DNA of 64,000 bases. Source: Cymodocea nodosa. Taxonomy: Eukaryota > Streptophyta > Magnoliopsida > Alismatales > Cymodoceaceae. The DNA is taken from NCBI GenBank assembly GCA_036874045.1, contig CM072340.1, positions 5,967,001 through 6,031,000 on the forward strand. Reading direction: 5' to 3'. Position numbers and translations under genes: made by a program. Of the stretch, positions 1-10,584 are shown in pieces; position 1 is the stretch's first letter, and every line of letters starts with the position of its first letter. A model generated the notes under the pieces. It was not told where the DNA came from and did not search any database. It saw nothing but the letters and a program-made list of their open reading frames with translations.

Positions 1-25
1 TTTGTCATTATCAAAAGGAGAAAAT
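1..25 (+). promoter_or_regulatory. Polypurine tract region of Sirevirus-like element I
   Basis: The text tttgtcattatcaaaaggag followed by aaaat, directly before a TG LTR start, is the usual Sirevirus pattern of a purine run abutting the 3' LTR. The tract is degenerate compared with the copy before 26355. Its position means the body of this element lies to the left of the window. Confidence 0.7.
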
Positions 26-1470
26 TGTTAAAACCCTTGTGTTTTGATAATGCAAAAATTCATATGAGGAAATAATTTGTATTTCACAGGACAACTATAG
101 TTCAACACACTGTAGGCTAGAAGAAAGAATCAAAAGGAAGGCAAATACAAATAGCTCAGTAAATATTGCTAGAAAAAAATAAGAATTTCAAACAGTTTAA
201 AAATAGGTCAAAGCTTAAGTATTCGAAAGAAGAGGAATATCAGAATATTACCAAACTAACTATCCAAAATAGGAAGCCCTTCAGAAGGTTAGAAAAATAA
301 TTGTTCAAGTTTTTCGAAAGGTTACAACAGGTAACTATTCGAAAATACAATAGAATCGAAAAGTTAACAAGGACAACTATCCAAACAGTTAAAAAACATG
401 TAAGGAACTTAAAGAAACACGTGACGAGCAGTTAGAAGCCTTAAAGGATAACTGTTCGAGTTTTTCAGAGAGTTACAAGATAACTATTCGAGTTTCTCGA
501 AGAGTTACAGAATAACTATTCAAGTTTTTTGGAAAGTTACAAACTCAACTATTCGAATTTGAAGACATACGTGCAGAACTTAAAGGATCACGTGATGAGT
601 ATAATTGCTCAAGTTTTTCAGAGTTACAAAATAACTATTCGAGTTTTTCAAAAAGTTACAAACCCAACTATTCGAACTTGAAGATACATATGCAGAACTT
701 AAAGGATCACATGACAAGTATAACTGTTTGAATTTTTCAGAGAGTTACAAAACAATTGTTTGAGTTTTCAGAATGTTACAATAGTTAACTATCCAAAAAT
801 CAAATAGAATTGAAATGCTACATAAAGGACAATATACAAAATGGTAACTTACCATTTTTAGGACTAACTGCATAGTAAGTATAACAAGACAAATTCCATT
901 GGAAGAAATATGATTGTTATACCTCTTGGTATAAATATGATTAGTAAAGGGAAGATAAAGATAATGATTATCATATACTTTTGAGAGCTACACCAAACAT
1001 TCCATGACGCATTTTTTAGCAAGTACTAAAGAAGAAGAAAAGCAAAAGCTTATTGAAGTACTAAAAGCTCTCTACGCACAAACTCTACAAGAAAGAAAGA
1101 AATTGTTGGTTCGTGACCTTGCACCTGAAAGCTCACTATTGGTTAAGAGCTTACACTAGAAAGCTTGAAGGAAAGGTTGGTTTAGAGCTTTTACCTGAAA
1201 GCTCGAGTGTTGGTTCTTGCTTCTACCAGAAAGCAAGTGTTGTAAGTGATAACTTACTTAGTGAAACCCAAGTGAATCTTAGGGGTAGACTAGCCGAGTT
1301 GGTGAACCACCTAAAAATTTCTTTGTGTTGATCACTTATCACTGCTGTGCATGTTTATTTTATACTTGTGTTTACTAGTTAATCAAATCAATCAATTAAA
1401 TTAGAAAAGAATCAAAATTACACATAGATCACCATTCATCCCCCCTCTCGTGAGTCATACGATCCTAACA
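26..1470 (+). repeat. 3' LTR of Sirevirus-like (Ty1/copia) element I
   Basis: The segment starts TGTTAAAACCC and ends GATCCTAACA, giving TGTT...AACA termini. Just inside the right end is the C-rich run (cccccctctcgtg) typical of Sirevirus LTR ends. A degenerate polypurine tract precedes it and no primer-binding site follows, so it is a 3' LTR. The interior is rich in variants of aactattcgagttttt. The next sequence, 1471 on, is a Harbinger transposase exon, so the element inserted into that transposon. A small ORF at 1113-1331 lies inside the LTR and has no recognisable product. Confidence 0.75.
541..785 (+). repeat. Tandem duplication inside LTR I, period about 119 bp
   Basis: Two diverged copies begin with caactattcga at about 546 and 665. 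Each continues through a gaagacatac-like stretch, cagaacttaaaggatcac and agtataa. The units contain TCACGTGA-like (G-box) cores and the AACTATTCGA word that recurs across the window. Confidence 0.7.
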
Positions 1471-1615
1471 ATAAGTACATGATGTAATCTAATTATTACA
1501 TTGACAATCTCATTGAAGTGTGTGCTAACTATTCAAGAAGATCAATGGAATTGCTCAGTTGTTATTCCATACTGTTGGTTTTGACCAATCACAACCAAAA
1601 AAATTGATATTTTCT

Positions 1616-3613
1616 TATTCAGAATGAAAAAGTGCATAATATTAACGTTAAATGATGGTTAATTGCATAATATTTAGCTTATCATATGAGAATTAAGCCA
1701 TTATGTTATAATTTCACTGTTATATGCTTTAATGAAAGAATCTACATAATTTCAGGAAATTAGTGTTAATTAAGTACATTTCTGAACTGTCGATGAATTA
1801 CAGGCTTTGAAATTCCTAGGTATCCGAATTTTCTGTTATTTCAGAGAGTTACACTTTATGTACCAGACAGTTATGTTTTAAATGCTTGAAGAATATTTTA
1901 TTATTTCCTAGAGTACACGTATTGAAACATCAATGCATGACTTAAGTGGATTTTTGGTAAGTTACCTGCTAACTATCCGAAATGTATATGAGCATTAGAT
2001 AGTTAGGTTTGTAAGTATCTGGAATATTTGAACTCGTTAAGTTAGAATTATGCACGTGTTGAATTTAAATGTTTTATGATGTCACATGAGTTGTACATGC
2101 ATAACTCGTTAAGTCAACATAACTATACGTGTAGAGTTACTTGAATATGCACTAAGGCAACATGTTGTGTTAGTGCTATAAACTTATAAATTATTTCTTT
2201 ATTGCATGTTTTATAGTTGAATCAACAAAGTAAGTCTGTTGAGTTACACTAACTCCACAGACCATTTATTTTCTAACATGCCACTATAGCGATTGTAAAA
2301 ACAAGAAATTCGAAGGAAAACCATGATTGCATGTATCACGTAGAAATTCACTCATGGAATAAAGAAGAAATCACCATCATTGATATGAATGAAAGAAATC
2401 CAACCGATCATTTAAGCAGAAGCAGTTATTATTGAAAGAAATATAAAAGAAGAGGAGAAAGATGAAGTGTGTGTGAGTGTGGAGAATCACGCTAACTGCA
2501 GGAAGTATCGAAAGTTCCTAGTAGCTCCACCACACCACCAAAATCACCAACCATCAGAAGTCTGTGAGGATACTTTCTGGATGACGAGTCGATTCCGAGC
2601 CAAACACAGTGGCTAACAACCACTGTGATGAGTGATCACGTCATAGGAAGGGAAGCAATTTTCACCAAGCACCGACTCATATCTTAGGAGATCGTAAAAC
2701 TTTTAGCTTTGGTTTCAAGTTGATGCGAGTATGTTGAAGAGGAGATCATCTTACAATTCTTGGTTTGCAATTCTATAGGGAGAGGAGGCAAGATTGTAAG
2801 TGATTAAGTTTTCAATGGTATAATTGTGTCGCATGTAGTGACGTAAGTTTTTACTATCGATAAAGATTTTTACATTTCACCCTTCGCTCATCTTCAAGAA
2901 CATATCAAAACAAAAATATCAAAAACAACTTATTATCTGTGTTTACATTTAGTATTAAAGTGTTGTATTGTTTGTTTTGTATCGTGATTAATGTTATCAT
3001 TGCTAGTATTGTGAATGTTGTATGTTTGTTTGATTTAGAAAATAGAAAATAGTTTTACAATTTACTGAAATTGAATCGTCCCAGATACCTAAAGATTTTA
3101 ATGGTTACTATTTGAAATATCTGAATGTTAGTGTTCTAATATTAAATATCTGATAAATCTAATATTAACTAACATTAAAGAGCTTAATTGATGTTATTTA
3201 CATTCTGTGGAACCGTCCAATGGTTGGCCAAATTCCTCTATAAATAGCTGTATTTAACTGGAAAGATAGGCTCATGGAGTTAACTTAAGTCCACGAGGTT
3301 AGTCAGTTTAGTTAACCATAACTCCACAAACTAAGTCCGTTAAGTTAATTGTAACTCAACGAAGTGCTTAACAGAACACACATAAACTCCAATATAAAAA
3401 TCGAAATAATACACAATTCTTACTCAATCTCTGTGGGATCGACTTGTACTTGCACACAAATACAATATACACTGTGCACTTGCAGTTAAAATATAAATTG
3501 AACTTAATATTTAATTTGTGTGAAAGGTTGTTTGTTTACTTCTAAAAGAATTTATTAATATAAGCATAAAATTTAACCGAACAAGTTTTTGATTTAACTT
3601 AACAACCCAAACA
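1616..3613 (+). repeat. Solo LTR A of the Athila-like family
   Basis: A 1,998-bp LTR of the family that dominates the window. It starts TATTCAGAATG (the family start is TGTTTAGAATG) and ends CCCAAACA. It is flanked by perfect 5-bp duplications TTTCT at 1611-1615 and 3614-3618. The same Harbinger reading frame continues across both flanks, so this is a solo LTR left by recombination. Compare the copies at 3895-5870, 16837-18949, 27878-29868, 31408-33444, 35700-37856, 50662-52834 and 63045 on. Confidence 0.9.
3217..3247 (+). promoter_or_regulatory. Candidate LTR core promoter (CCAAT and TATA boxes)
   Basis: CCAAT at 3217 and TATAAATAG at 3239 have plant-like spacing. The CCAAT part is kept in sister LTRs, while the TATA part has drifted to TGTAAATAG in several. 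If used, transcription would start near 3270, putting the CGTTGAGTTA-type inverted repeats (3290-3370) in the RNA leader. A second TATA-like word, TATAAAAG, lies near 2444. Confidence 0.5.
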
Positions 3614-3894
3614 TTTCTCTTCTATACTTATACTTCGACTATCTTCTATTACTCTTTCCCTTCTAAGTAATCCACAAAATTGTATGAATACATGTTGACT
3701 CATGCGATATATTTTTCGACAATTGTTTGCTTGGTAAGGTAATGTAGGATCTAGCAACCTCCTTATATAAATTTGTCCTTCATTACTATATATTTGTTCT
3801 ATTGCTTGAGGAATGAAATCAATATAAGGTGCAAGTGTTGTTGACAATTATGCAAGTAACATGAGTAGATTACATGATCTTTGTAGTTGCCTTT

Positions 3895-5870
3895 TGTTTG
3901 GGTTGTTAAGTTAAATCAAAAACTTGTTCGGTTTATCTTTATGCTTATATTAATAAATTCTTTTAGAAGTAAATAAACAACCTTTCACACAAATTAGATA
4001 TTAAGTCGAATTTGTATTTTAACTACAAGTGCATAGTATATATTTTATTTGTGTGTAAGTACAGGTCGATCCCACAGAGATTGAGTAAGAATTGTGTACT
4101 ATTTCTCTTTAAATTGGAGTTTATATGTGTTCAGTTAAGCACTCCATTGAGTTACAGTTAACTCAACGAACTTAGTTTGTGGAGTTATGGTTAACTCAAC
4201 GGACTAACCTTGTGGACTTAAGTTAACTCTATGAGCCTATCTTTCTAGTTAAATATTGCTATTGATAGAGGAATTCAGTCAACCATTAGGCAATTCCACA
4301 GAATGTAAATAACATCAATTAAGCTCTTTAATGTTAGTTAATCTGAGATTTATCATTAAGCAACACTAACATTCAGATATTTCAAATAGTAACCATTAAA
4401 ATCTTTAAGTATCTGGGACGATTCAATTTCAGTAAACTATAAAACTATTTTCTATTTTCTAAATCAAACAAATATAAAACATTCACAATAATGACAATGA
4501 TAACATTAATCACGATACAAAACAAACAATACAACACTTTAGTACTAAATGTAAATACAGATAATTAGTTGTTTTTGATATTTTTGTTTTGATATGTTCT
4601 TGAAGATGAGCGAAATGTAAAATGTAAAAATCTCTATCGACAATAAAAACTTTTGTCACTACATGCAACGTGATTACACCATTGGAAACTTAATCACTTA
4701 CAATCTTACCTCCTCTCCCTATAGAATCACAAACCAAGAATTGTAAGATAATCTCCTCTTCAGCATACTGGTATCAACTCGAAACCAAGGCTAGAAGCTT
4801 TACAATCTCCTGAGATATGAGTTGATGCTTGGTGAAAATGGCTTCCCTTCTTGTGACGTGATCACTCTTCACAATGGTTGTCTGTCATTGTGTTTGGCTA
4901 GGAATCAACCTGACATCTAGAAAGTATCCTTACAGACCTCCGATGGTTGGTGATTATGGTGGTGTTGTGGAGCTTCAAGGAACTTCTGACGTTTCCTAAA
5001 GTTAGTGCGGTTCTCCACCTTCACACACACACTTTTCATCTTTCTCCTCTTTTTTTATATTTTTTTCAATAATAATTGCATCTGCTTAAATGATCAGTTA
5101 GATTTCCTTCATTCATATCAATGATGATGATCTCTTCTTCATTCCACGAGTGAATTCCTATGTGATACGTGCAATCATGGTTTTCCTTCAAATTTCCTGT
5201 TTCTGTAACTACTATAGTGGCATGTTAAAAAATAAATGGTCTGTAGAGTTAGTGTAAATCATTGGACTTACTTCGTTGATTTAATTATAAAACACGTGCA
5301 AATAAGAAATAACGAGTTCAGATGTTTCAGATAGTTACAACTATAAGTATCCAAAACTTATATGCATTTCGTATAGTTAGCACTTAACCTTCCGAAAGAT
5401 AACTTAAGTCAAGTTTCCAAATCGTGACACATGTCCTCAAGCTGTTTTATGATAAAAAGATATTACAGATACTTGCAAACCTAACTATCCGATGCTTAGA
5501 CACATTTTGGATAGTGCAGATAACTTACCGAACATTCACTTAAGTCATGCATTGATGTTTCAACACATGTACTCTAGGAAATAATAAAATATTCTTTAAA
5601 TGTTTAAAACATAACTATCTAGTACATTAAATATAACTCTCCAAAATAGTAGAAAATTTGGAGACTTAGAATTTAAAGAGCTTGTAATTCTCCGACAATT
5701 CAGAAATGTACTTAATTAATGCTAATTCCCTGAAATTATGCAGATTCTTTCATTAAAGCATATAATAGTGTAATTATAAGATAATGGCTTAATTCTCATA
5801 TGATAAGCTAAATATTATGCAATTAACCATCATTTAACCTTTAATATTATGCACTTTTTCATTTTAAGCA
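3895..5870 (-). repeat. 3' LTR of Athila-like element B
   Basis: A 1,976-bp reverse-complement copy of the family LTR. Its minus-strand start is TGCTTAAAATG at 5870 and its minus-strand end is CCCAAACA at 3895. It lies in inverted orientation to solo LTR A across a 281-bp Harbinger spacer, so together they form a large imperfect inverted repeat. Confidence 0.85.
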
Positions 5871-5884
5871 CTTCCCTCATACTT
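5871..5884 (-). promoter_or_regulatory. Polypurine tract of element B
   Basis: The minus strand reads aagtatgagggaag directly before the LTR start. It corresponds to aagtataggggaag at 16823 and aggtataggggaag at 50648 in sister elements. Confidence 0.8.
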
Positions 5885-6779
5885 AAATTTTGCTAGTCCC
5901 TTAGCAAACTACTAAGATCTAACTAGTTGGTCTTTCTAATAAGTCATTTCCTTTTTGTTCCATATGTTCTTGTTCAGCTTCTTCTGTTTTGTCTTCCTCC
6001 TAACTACCAATCTGCATTGTCACTGTTCTTTCTGATTCTATGGTAGATTGGAATGGAGTCACGGGCAAATTAGCTTCTACCCTAACTTCAATTTCTTCTA
6101 TTTGTATAGGTTATAGACTAATTTCAGCCTGTTTTCCTTTTCCTCTTTGCTATTGCTGCTATTGCTCCTACTCCTCATATTCAGATAGCAGATTAATAAA
6201 AATGGGCTCTTTAGGCCCTATTGATATTATAGGCTCAAGTTTAATTTCTGCTTGAGCTTTAGGCACTATCTCTTTTCCATTTCTTTTTTTAATTAACTAT
6301 GCATGTTCTTCCTCTTCCTCTTTTGAGACTAAGGTCCTGTTTGTACATTTGGAATTTGAATTTCGTAGAATTTAAATTCTAATGGAATTTGATAGAAAGA
6401 ATTCAAAATCTAGGTGTTTGTGCACATTTAGGAATTTGACAGAAATTGAAATTTAAGTGTTTGTGCACATGATAGAATTAGAGGGAATTGAATAGAATTG
6501 ATTTTTAATAAAATTAAGTAACAAATTAAAGTAATTAGTGAAAATGTAATTAATTTATTAATGAATTATTTACATTAATAAATGAACATATTATTAAATT
6601 AAATGTTTATATATCATTTATCAATTAATTAAATATATCATTATATAAAATAAATCAAAAATTACAGAAATTGATAACTTTTAAGTTATATTACATATTT
6701 AAAACAACAAAAGGTTAATTATAAATTCTATATTCCTTGTAATGCTAAAAAAATGTATATTACAAAAAATCTACTTATT

Positions 6780-7190
6780 ATGATGTTTGTAATATTCTCA
6801 TTCACGACCATCCCACATTTCATACATAATATTTTCACGAAATTTATCTACAATTTCTTTTCTTTGCTCTTGCGTGTTGTTTCCAATAGTGTTAACTATT
6901 TCATATTGTCTTTCTACATTTGTAGAGTCTTCAACTTGTATTTCACGTTCATATAAGCCAATCAAATGTTAAATTTAAATTTGAAAAAATTCAACTAACC
7001 ATAACAAATGCATCCCAAACTTCTTTTGCAATATTAGTATGTCCATGAATTTAGTTCCATCCCCAACCACTTTGTGCACAAATCTCGGTATAAATCTTAT
7101 ACATTTGTCGCCATGTTTTCATTCGACTATCAATATTTTGCTAAAAAGATATATGCAAACATCTAACTCATCTTTGTATTGTGTCATTTT
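6780..7190 (-). pseudogene. Harbinger coding relics (Myb/SANT-like domain and a second exon)
   Basis: On the minus strand, 7145-6990 reads like the Myb/SANT-like DNA-binding protein of Harbinger elements: DSRMKTWRQMYKIYTEIC, then GWGWN, then KEVWDAFV. Further down, 6960-6785 gives an acidic tail ending KFRENIMYEMWDGRE, similar to the end of Harbinger-type proteins. A gap, probably an intron, and stops separate the two parts. No complete gene remains. Confidence 0.5.
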
Positions 7191-7239
7191 GCTTATATCA
7201 AATATTAATGGATTTCAATCATGTGAATAGTAGCATTAC

Positions 7240-7765
7240 CTTCCACTAGCGAGGGTGAGGACGAGTGTCTCGTGCAAGGGTGCGGGCGAGCATGAGGGTG
7301 AGGTCGAGCAGGAGGGCGAGCAGAAGCACGAGGTTCATACCTTCGATCGGTGAGTGTGAGGGCGAGCGTTGACCACGAGGGTGCCGGCGAGCGTGAGGGC
7401 AAGCGTCGACCTGGAGGGTGCAGGCGAGCACGAGGGTGTAGGTGACCACGAGGGTGTCGGTGAGCACAAGGGTGTTGGCGAGCGCGAGGGTGCACGCGAG
7501 CGCAAGGGTGCAGGCAAGCACAACGATGCATGCGATTGTAAGGGTGCTGGTGAGTGCAACGGTGCAGGCGACTACAAGGGTGTAGTTGACCGCGAGGGTG
7601 CAGGCGAGCGTGACGGTGCAGGCAACTGTGAGGGTGCTGGCGAGCACAACGGTGTAGGCGAGCGTGAAGGTGCAGGCGAGCGAGAGAGCTCAGGTGAGTG
7701 CAAGGGTGAGCGCGTGGCATGGGCAAGGGCGAGGGCGAGTGTCAAGGGTGCAGGGGGCAACCGAG
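7240..7765. repeat. GC-rich 18-bp minisatellite
   Basis: About 17 or more degenerate copies of an 18-bp unit such as gagggtgcaggcgagcac run from about 7370 to 7700, with related GC-rich sequence on both sides. Because 18 is divisible by three, long ORFs open in several frames on both strands (for example 7369-7803 plus and 7205-7726 minus). They encode hexapeptide repeats and are best read as by-products. The block has very high GC and many CG dinucleotides in a strongly AT-rich setting. Confidence 0.85.
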
Positions 7766-8706
7766 CAATCTGTCGGAAAATGAATTCTGACCTTTTGGGT
7801 TAGGAATTCGTTTTCCCAACCTTTACACATGATTGGAATTCAAATTCCTTAGGAATTTGGAATTTGAATTCCAAATGGCATAAACACCTCATGACTCAGA
7901 ATTTGACAAAAAAAATTTTCAATTCTATCAGATTTCGAGTGCACAAACCCCTCCTAAGTCAACAAAACTAGCCTTTGTAGGCCCTCGAACCACAAGTACT
8001 AGCTCTTCCTGTTTCACTGTTTCTAAAATTACTAGTCTCGAAGGACCAACTTTAGTTTCTCTTGCAGCCAGTGATCTAACTACTTCTTGAGTTGTTCTAC
8101 TTTAATTTTATACTGGGCTTTCAACTTTTCTTTAGCCCTTTTCTTACAGAGTGCATCATATAGTAAATGTGTCTTTGCCACAGCTATATCTTTAGAATTT
8201 CCTTGGCTCTTAACAACTTTAACAAGTTCTGCAAATTCTCTCCATTCCTTTGGCATTGATGGCCCCAAAAATGCTACTCTTTCTAAAGGCCTTGGTAGTG
8301 GAATAGATGATTCTGGTTGTTGTTCCTCGATAATAGGTCTTTCAGCAGCCAGCTCTTCAGTTGCAGGTTCCTCTGTTGCTTTCCTCTGTTGCTCCTTGAT
8401 TTCCCACCAGGCTTATCTAGCAATATGTCTTACAAACCATAGTCGTGACTTACGTCGAATCAACTCTAGGGCAACCTCATTATTTGGTCTAATTTTTCTT
8501 TCTCTATTTACAGCTACTTTTATTTCTACTATTTGAGGTATTCTAATATCTAAATCCACAAAAACTTTTCTCCAATAGAAGATATCAGATTCTACCTTTT
8601 CTAATTCTTTCTCCTATGTCGTGTTCCTGATCTTTTGTTGTGTATGCCATTCCTTTGACTCTTTGAGAAATCTTGTAGTGTCAACTTATTCCCAGAACTC
8701 TAGCAT

Positions 8707-9420
8707 TATCTTGTCTTCGTGGTGTGATGGAATAGAACAGAACGGTTTTGATCTCTCCTGTCCTAAGTTCTAAATAATTGCTGTGGATAATGCCCCTAAA
8801 TCTTAAGTTTTAATATAAATAAACCCTAAGTTTTTGGTGGGTAATCAAGTCATTTCTCTGCGCAAACTCTCGCTATCTTATTCACTTCTTTGTGGAGTTA
8901 CAATTAACTCCACGGACTAAGTTCGTGAACTTAACTACAACACTTCGTTGAGTTATAGTTAACTCAATGGAGTAAGTTCATTAACTTATATTAGACTCAA
9001 CGGAGTAAGCTCGTTGAGTTAAGTGTAACATAAAGGATTTTATGTAAAGTTATAACTAATAAAAATACTTATAATAATAATTTTTAATTCGATCAAAATC
9101 GAAGAATTTCTGGTCTAATTGACTCTTAATTTTTCAACCTTTTAAAATTTCGATCAAACCGTTATATTTCCTCGGTTGAACTAAAATTAAATACTTTTTT
9201 TCTACCGGTTGAACCGATACCATGCTTCGGTAAAACTGACTTTTTTACTTAATATAATATATATATATATATGTTTTTATGTTACGGTTAAACCAATGGA
9301 TCCTTTCGGTGTGACTGTAATAGTATTTTTCTTTTAATATATGCTTTGGTAAAATCGATAATTTCTTTCGATTGAACCGCTATATTAGAATAAGTTTTTT
9401 ATTTATCTAATATCTATTTC
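8707..9420 (-). other. Integrase-ORF3 spacer of element B with inverted-repeat words
   Basis: No ORF. Positions 8880-9030 hold inverted copies of the CGTTGAGTTA / TAACTCAACG word (for example ggagttacaattaactcc and cgttgagttatagttaactc). Positions 9090-9400 hold a second class of words built on TCGGTTGAACCGA (ccggttgaaccgat at about 9203), plus an AT run at 9256-9272. The same two blocks recur in the equivalent spacers of E2 (42547-43093) and D (62185-62922). Confidence 0.75.
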
Positions 9421-9925
9421 TTACTTAATAAAGCTCGAGTAGTCCTCTACTCTTACTTCTTCTATAATTCCAAAAGAACTTTTTGAAAATTTCAGAATAG
9501 GTCTAAGTCTTTGTCCATTTACTTTAAATATATTCTGATTTTTAGGATTTACAATTTCAATAACTCCATAAGAATAAATATTTCAAATTATGTAAGGTCC
9601 TGCCCATCTAGATCTCAATTTTCCTAAATGGTTATGAAGTCTAGTCATGTAAAGATATACTTATTGGCCTACTTCAAAAGTTTTTGGAATAATTTTCTTG
9701 TCATGTCAAAACTTCATTTTCTCTTTTTCTTTCACAATTTTCGAATAAGCTTCATTCCTAAATTCTTCTAATTCAATCAATTACATTTTTCTGCTTTCAG
9801 CAGCTTGATTTAAATTAGTATTCAGAGTTTTTAATGCCCAATAAGCTTTATGTTCAATTTCAGCTGGTAAATGACACCTTTTTCCATTTACTAGTTTAAA
9901 AAGATGGCATACATAACCTTGTCTT
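9421..9925 (-). pseudogene. Integrase C-terminal part, element B
   Basis: Minus-strand sequence homologous to 42085-42546 of E2, the end of the Ty3 integrase. It covers the KAYWALK and LNTNLN region, the KFWHD region and the carboxy end reaching DYSSFIK, with a stop at 9421-9423. The core with the DDE motif is missing because the segment breaks at 9925, where plus-strand 3' UTR of another element starts. Stops and small shifts are present. Confidence 0.7.
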
Positions 9926-10568
9926 TTATGAATTTTGCTGTAACTTTTTGAAATTTCTTATAATTATCTGAAATCTTTCGATAGTTGAAACTGAAAATGT
10001 TTTTTTTTGAGAATTGTAACTACCTAAATGTTATATTTAGAATCTTATATAAGATGCTACAAAATTTTACTATTAATACAAATCTAGATATAGTATCTTA
10101 TGTTTTTACTGAATTTTATGAGTTTAACAGTTTTACAATTTTAAAAAGAAATTAAAATGCTTAACTAAAACTCAAGAAATTATTTGAAATCCTAAAAGAG
10201 CTGAGATGTTGATTTTGGATTAAATGAAACACAATGATCAATGATACATTTAATTTGATTGATTAAACTTGTAGAATGACTTATGTATAAATCTTATTAA
10301 ACTACAGAAAAGTATGAGCTTATTGATATGGATTCATAATTTTCAATAGATTGTAGAAGCAAGATTATATGAGATTTGTGTTTTATTACATCTATATTAA
10401 TGAAATACATATATATACTATGTTGAAAAGAAAAAAAAAGAAAAACTTTGAGAGTTTATTGATTTGTTTGATCACGAGCATTTTGTACTTGAGTGGATAG
10501 GTATGCAAGGATTGTTGACCTAAAAAAAGACTATTTAAATCTTGCAACCTAAGATCATAATCAAATCT

Positions 10569-10584
10569 AGGGCTACGTTTGGTA
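10569..10584 (+). repeat. Left terminal inverted repeat of M
   Basis: gggctacgtttggtag, preceded by target duplicate CTA. The last 14 bases match the right end at 11 positions. Confidence 0.7.

Larger units (their letters stand above)
1471..3894 (-). pseudogene. PIF/Harbinger transposase exon, interrupted by a solo LTR
   Basis: Read on the minus strand from 3894 to 3614, then from 1610 to 1471 after skipping the LTR and one copy of its 5-bp duplication, a continuous reading frame appears. It matches the N-terminal helical region of plant Harbinger transposases: a YRMSQHVFIQFCGLL segment, then SRSISIEEK, then IFLVVIGQNQQYG, then THFNEIVNVI. Two stops lie in the second half. The DDE catalytic core is absent, cut off by the Sirevirus LTR ending at 1470. 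The 5' end is cut by element B at 3895. The 82-residue ORF at 3599-3847 covers only the first half and runs into LTR sequence, so its C-terminal residues are not transposase. Confidence 0.7.
6333..7954. mobile_element. Decayed PIF/Harbinger-type transposon in ORF3 of B
   Basis: It is flanked by TAA on both sides (6330-6332 and 7955-7957), the Harbinger target-site preference. The ends are imperfect inverted repeats: ggtcctgtttgtaca at the left and, reverse-complemented, ggaggggtttgtgca at the right. Removing it restores ORF3 sequence comparable to element D. It is 1,622 bp long. It holds relics of Harbinger coding sequence (6780-7190, minus strand) and a GC-rich minisatellite (7240-7765) quite unlike the rest of the window. 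Confidence 0.7.
5936..8706 (-). pseudogene. ORF3 (accessory protein) of element B, truncated
   Basis: It starts at the minus-strand ATG at 8706 and is homologous to ORF3 of E2 (43094-45320). The shared blocks are an N-terminal LEFW ... FLKESKEWHTQQKIRN region, RKIRPNNEVALELIRRKSRLWF, and a KAQYKIKVEQ helix near 8110, then Glu/Gln-rich sequence. Stops occur in frame (for example TAA after LEFWE). It is split by a Harbinger element at 6333-7954 and continues to about 5936. There it meets the polypurine tract, having lost its C-terminal conserved domain. The function of ORF3 is unknown; by position it corresponds to the env-like slot of Athila elements, but I see no signal peptide or membrane segment. 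Confidence 0.7.
3895..9925 (-). mobile_element. Athila-like element B, 3' portion
   Basis: Reading on the minus strand, this holds the C-terminal integrase (9925-9421), a spacer, ORF3 (8706-5936), a polypurine tract (5884-5871) and a 3' LTR (5870-3895). Gag, the F-box gene and most of the 3' UTR, present between ORF3 and the polypurine tract in E2 and D, are missing. The deletion joins mid-ORF3 to the polypurine tract at about 5936. The integrase is cut at 9925 where plus-strand 3' UTR sequence begins. A Harbinger element is inserted at 6333-7954. Confidence 0.8.

Noticed and set aside
1113..1331. 72-residue ORF in Sirevirus LTR I
   Set aside because: It is internal to an LTR with no recognisable domain and overlaps short repeats (gagctt...cctgaaagctc).
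7205..7803. Long overlapping ORFs on both strands (His/Pro-rich, and Gly/Glu-rich repeats)
   Set aside because: They follow from an 18-bp minisatellite that keeps several frames open. No known domain, no conservation outside the repeat.
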